Assembly: GCA_025201805.1 (NCBI GenBank)
Contig: MU619377.1
Span: 40,464-64,482 of the forward strand
Length of the DNA: 24,019 nt
Source of the DNA: Parasitella parasitica
Taxonomy: Eukaryota > Mucoromycota > Mucoromycetes > Mucorales > Mucoraceae
Direction: 5' to 3'
Positions 20,433 through 24,019 of the stretch are shown piece after piece. Both the position numbers and the translations under genes were made by a program. The notes below the pieces were generated by a model. It did no database searches. It worked only from the letters and a program-made list of their open reading frames with translations, and was not told the origin of the DNA. The first letter of the stretch is position 1, and each line of letters opens with the position of its first letter.

Positions 20433-23400
20433 TCAAAGTTCTTTTGACTTTTTGTTACTACTGTTGTCTTCTTGCTTATGCTTTCTTCTCTTGCTAGGAT
20501 TAAGTGCAAATGATTTTGATGATGACGACGATGATGAGGATGAGGAAGTTGAAGATGATGTGGAAGTTGATGGCGAAGGTGATGTTGTACTGATGTTTGT
20601 AGGTTTTGGAGGTTTGACGGTTAGTTTGATGATTTTATGGGGTCTACTTGATGGTGAAGGGCCTACTGTGGTAACTAATTTTCTTCTTGTAGGGGGGTTT
20701 GCTGGTTTTGCAGCGTCCACTAACTGTTGTGTATCGACTGGCACCACTATATTTACCGACTTTAGGGGATTTGTGGGCCCATCAATGGAAACTGCTTCAG
20801 CTGAATACTTTTCTTGATCGCTGAGTTTTTCGTGGTCTTTAGCCGGTTCCACATTGCTTATAGATGTTTCATGATATGGTCGAATATGATCCACGGATGA
20901 GACACTCGAAGGGCCGTAGGGAGGCAATGTCACAGTTGATTTCACTACAGGCCCAATTACTGGCGCAAGAGCTTCAATTTTGGAGCGCAAGAATTCAGTT
21001 TCATCCAACAAAAGGACCTCCAGACCCATCAATGTACGTAAATAGTATTTAATTCTACTCACGTCTTCGAGTCCCAACTGTTTTTTGGAACGACAGAAAG
21101 CTTGAACATGACTTTTGTAATCTTGCATGATTTTATGGATGTTGGAAATGGCTTCGTAATCTTTAGGGCGGAAACTCAGGGTTTCTCCAAAATTCACTAG
21201 ATCCGTAAGCTCTGTTAACGTGGGTTGTCTTGATTGATGTGGAATCTTTTTAGACGCTTCCGTGGGGCGGCAAATGAGACAAACGTATGAGCTAGTAGCT
21301 CGAGCTGCGGTGCGAGCAACTTTTAAGCAAGAGCCATGATACCACTCGTGGCATACATCGCATTCAATCATAAGTCCAGATTCGGCTTTTCTACAGATGC
21401 AATACAGGTTCGGCTTTCCTTCGCTCTGAGTAATACGCTGGACATTTGTTATGATCTCTTTCAATACAACATCCAATGCTTTTTGTCTTCCGTTCATCAA
21501 CGTAGAACGAAGATGTTCATTCCACGAACTGTTGCGAGACATTTCAAACGCTAATCTTGTTGCCAATTCAGAATTGAAACATAATTCTCTTGACAAGGTA
21601 GTCAATCTTTGCGCTTCAGAAATGGTAGGGCGGTCGGCAATGTTTGCGTTGGTGCATCTAGAGTTCAGCATGACATCCATTTCTGCAAGTGTCGACTCCG
21701 AGCGAGATATGCTATTTCGCAAACGAGAAACGAGTTGCGGGTCCAATTCGATGCTTAATTCGGGATTCTTCGTATTATATCCAATATTGAAAATACTCTG
21801 CTGATCATTCATTTCGATTTTCTCTCTTCCTTTACTAACATTTTCAACGTATTGGACTACTCGTTTTCCAAAGTCTTCAGTGTCAATAAGACGTTTAAAC
21901 AAGAGATCGTCATCGGGATTCATAGCCATGTCTTCTCCATCTTTAATGAGTTTTCTGTAGGTTTTTGCAACGAAATGATTGTTGAAAGCTTGCTGTACCA
22001 TTTCTTCCCAAGAGTTGTGCAAAATGACTTTTCTAAGCTTTCTGAAAACGATCGAGTCAGCACGTAATTGTAGTCCACGTTCGAATACATCTGCTTGAAG
22101 CTCAGAATTGCCTGATGATAAAAGCTCGAATGTGATTTCGTTGTCTAAATCTTTCAGCTTCGCTGCATACGCTTCCACATCAGTCAGTTGTACAAGATCA
22201 AACCCAATCTCTGAGGCTATTTCGATCAGATTTTGGCATCGTTCATATCGAGTTTCATGATGCTTTGAACTGTCGTGTTTCACACCTAGTAAACGATCAG
22301 CATCAGTGTTCCACTGGTCCAAAATTTCGATAAAGTTTTTCAAATTGCCAATGGGCTCTTGAGGAGCATCATTGTTGTGAGCTTCTTTTAGTAGATCTCG
22401 AAGTTTTTTGATAGTAGGGACTGACTTGGCATTCATAGCATTTTCAAATTTTTCAACCCAATTAGCAGGAGTAGACCCAGTATTAATAACACTCTGGACT
22501 AGTTCATCAAGCTGGATATCTGTGAATTGCAGCTGCATGACTTTACTGCTCATTTCACAGGTGCATAGCTATGCAATGCATGTTAGAGTGTAACAACTTT
22601 TAAACCAGCACCATGTTACTTACTTCAGTTACATGGTCGAGACAGCCCACTTTAGAAGTACATTCACAACTAATGTATGATAAATAAGTGTAACAATTAC
22701 AGAACACGCATTGCAATTCTTCGCGGACTTGGTCTTCAGGAACGATTTTTTCAACTATTTTCTTGTTTCTAACATTTTGTCTCTCCTTGATTTCTCTGCT
22801 TTGCATTTCAGTCAAGCCACGCTTCAACCAATCTATGTTCTCCACTGACTTGAGGTTGCGAGCGGCTGTAACCAACAAATTGTCATGAGAGAAGCAAGGT
22901 TGTCGTCTAAAGGCTTTATAGCGCTTGACACATTCTAAGCCAAAATCGATCCATTCACCTGGAGCAAAATTAACGGCCTCGCAGAAATTAAACTATAGTA
23001 GAGAGTGTTTAGCGCTCGATATATTACGCATGGGAAAAGATAAGCACTTACGCCATGATTAAATCCAGAGTGATAGGCTTTCGGGTAGGTAATTACAAAC
23101 TGGCCAGGGCGCTGATCAACAGCGTAAACATTTACATTTTCTTTTACCAAGCGTTCAGGACTAAGCATCGTGATCAATTGAAACAGCAAATCTGGCTGTT
23201 GATCAAATAACTCTGGGACAGCCTTCTTCATTGCAGCTTCAAATTTTGCAGTATCAGATCCTGGGACACCATACCAGGTTTTGGTCTCGCCCCAATGCAT
23301 GTAATTTATGGAATAAGTATAGTGGTCTTCGTTATGCCAACAGAAAGCAGAGAAACACATTCCAACATATAACCAAGGAACCATCATGCCACTAATATCG

Positions 23401-23974
23401 GATTTGATATAGGTAAATAAAGATTGAGGTACCACAGGGATAACGTTCAGATTCCATGGGTCGAATGCACTCTTTGGTATATGATCGGCAGTCGAGAAGC
23501 CACTAAAACAGAATTTGTTAAGAGGTTAGTGAATATATAGCAGGCATCTGGTAACTTACCTTCCGTGTTGAGTACTGTGCAAATCAGCACCATACTCAAC
23601 CTGACATGTCTCATGAGGATTTTCGACTAATCTCCAAAACTCGCTTTCACACTCCTCTTCGGTGACAGTGTTGGCATTTACAGAGTGGGTCTTTTCAAAC
23701 CAATTTTTCTTGAAATTCTGGCAGACTGTATGAAAGTCGCTCAGGCTGTACTCGTTGCCGTCTTCAAAGCCATAATCCTTTCCAACAGCAGTTAGGCATT
23801 GGAAACAAAACCAATCGGTTTTGGGGATCACAGTCAAAGGGGGGTTCAAGCAATACATATGGAAACCACGGTTACAGCCATCACAGAGTAGCAGCTTCTC
23901 CTCATTTTCGGATTTATGACAAATCTCACAAGTATCGTTCTCATTAGAATCTGTCGAGGAAGAGGAGCCATGCT
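20433..23974 (-). CDS. KDM5: KDM5/JARID1-type histone H3K4 demethylase (partial, N-terminus outside window)
   Basis: Visible minus-strand exons are 23974-23560 (its 5' border is uncertain), 23502-23052, 22992-22624 and 22568-20433, in phase, giving about 1120 residues. The order is a PHD finger (CEICH...[12 protein letters not shown]...DWFCFQC), a JmjC domain ([30 protein letters not shown]), a C5HC2 zinc finger (CVFCNC...CECTS...CLDHVTELCTC), a long helical PLU-1 region, a second PHD ([27 protein letters not shown]), then a Ser/Pro-rich tail with basic clusters. This is the KDM5 arrangement; JmjN and ARID domains should lie beyond the right edge. The Fe(II) ligands H-x-E and the distal His are present, so the enzyme should use 2-oxoglutarate, oxygen and iron to demethylate H3K4me3/me2. 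The C-terminal PHD could bind methylated H3K4. Splicing at 22568 restores LCTC, completing the zinc finger. Confidence 0.94.
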
Positions 23975-24019
23975 CTAGTATATTATATAATGAGTGTCAT
24001 TGATATGACAAGTGTTGAA

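Noticed and set aside
20452-20817. Plus-strand frame of 121 codons rich in Asp and Val
   Set aside because: It is the antisense of the serine-rich tail of the KDM5 gene (Ser codons read backwards).

Overview
The window is nuclear DNA of a filamentous fungus, most likely an early-diverging one of the Mucoromycota type (Rhizopus/Mucor-like). The reasons are AT-rich sequence with many homopolymer runs, genes cut by many short introns (about 46-80 bp, GT...AG, often with a CTAAC/CTAAT-like branch site), and a gene set that mixes fungal genes (a Cyc8/Ssn6 co-repressor, an Odc-type mitochondrial carrier) with genes missing from baker's yeast (exportin-7, an E2F factor). All exon joins below were worked out by hand from splice sites and reading phase; no search or transcript data were available.

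Layout. 141-3084 (+) Cyc8/Ssn6-like TPR co-repressor; 3435-7554 (-) exportin-7 in 12 exons; 7555-9931 a 2.4-kb stretch with no confident gene but several unexplained open frames; 9932-11243 (+) mitochondrial 2-oxodicarboxylate carrier in 8 exons; 11335-12811 (-) AMPK-related Ser/Thr kinase in 5 exons; 12898-12917 a 20-N assembly gap; 13217-13942 (+) small acidic coiled-coil protein not recognised; 13966-15684 (-) dipeptidyl-peptidase III-like M49 peptidase; 16250-17594 (+) RCC1-repeat protein with a likely mitochondrial presequence; 17720-18499 (+) unknown basic/acidic protein whose short first exon was recovered by phase matching; 18743-19864 (+) E2F transcription factor; 20433 to about 23974 (-) the C-terminal part of a KDM5/JARID1 histone H3K4 demethylase that runs off the right edge.

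The genes do not form one pathway. Four act in the nucleus on transcription or transport (Cyc8, exportin-7, E2F, KDM5), two are probably mitochondrial (Odc carrier, RCC1-like), one is a signalling kinase and one a zinc peptidase. Packing is tight: convergent gene pairs end 23 bp (13942/13966) and 91 bp (11243/11335) apart, so their 3' UTRs very probably overlap. No rRNA, tRNA, CRISPR or intact transposon was seen. The least explained parts are the 7.6-9.7 kb stretch, the unknown gene beside E2F (with a 13-bp inverted repeat inside its predicted intron), and the edge of the assembly gap.
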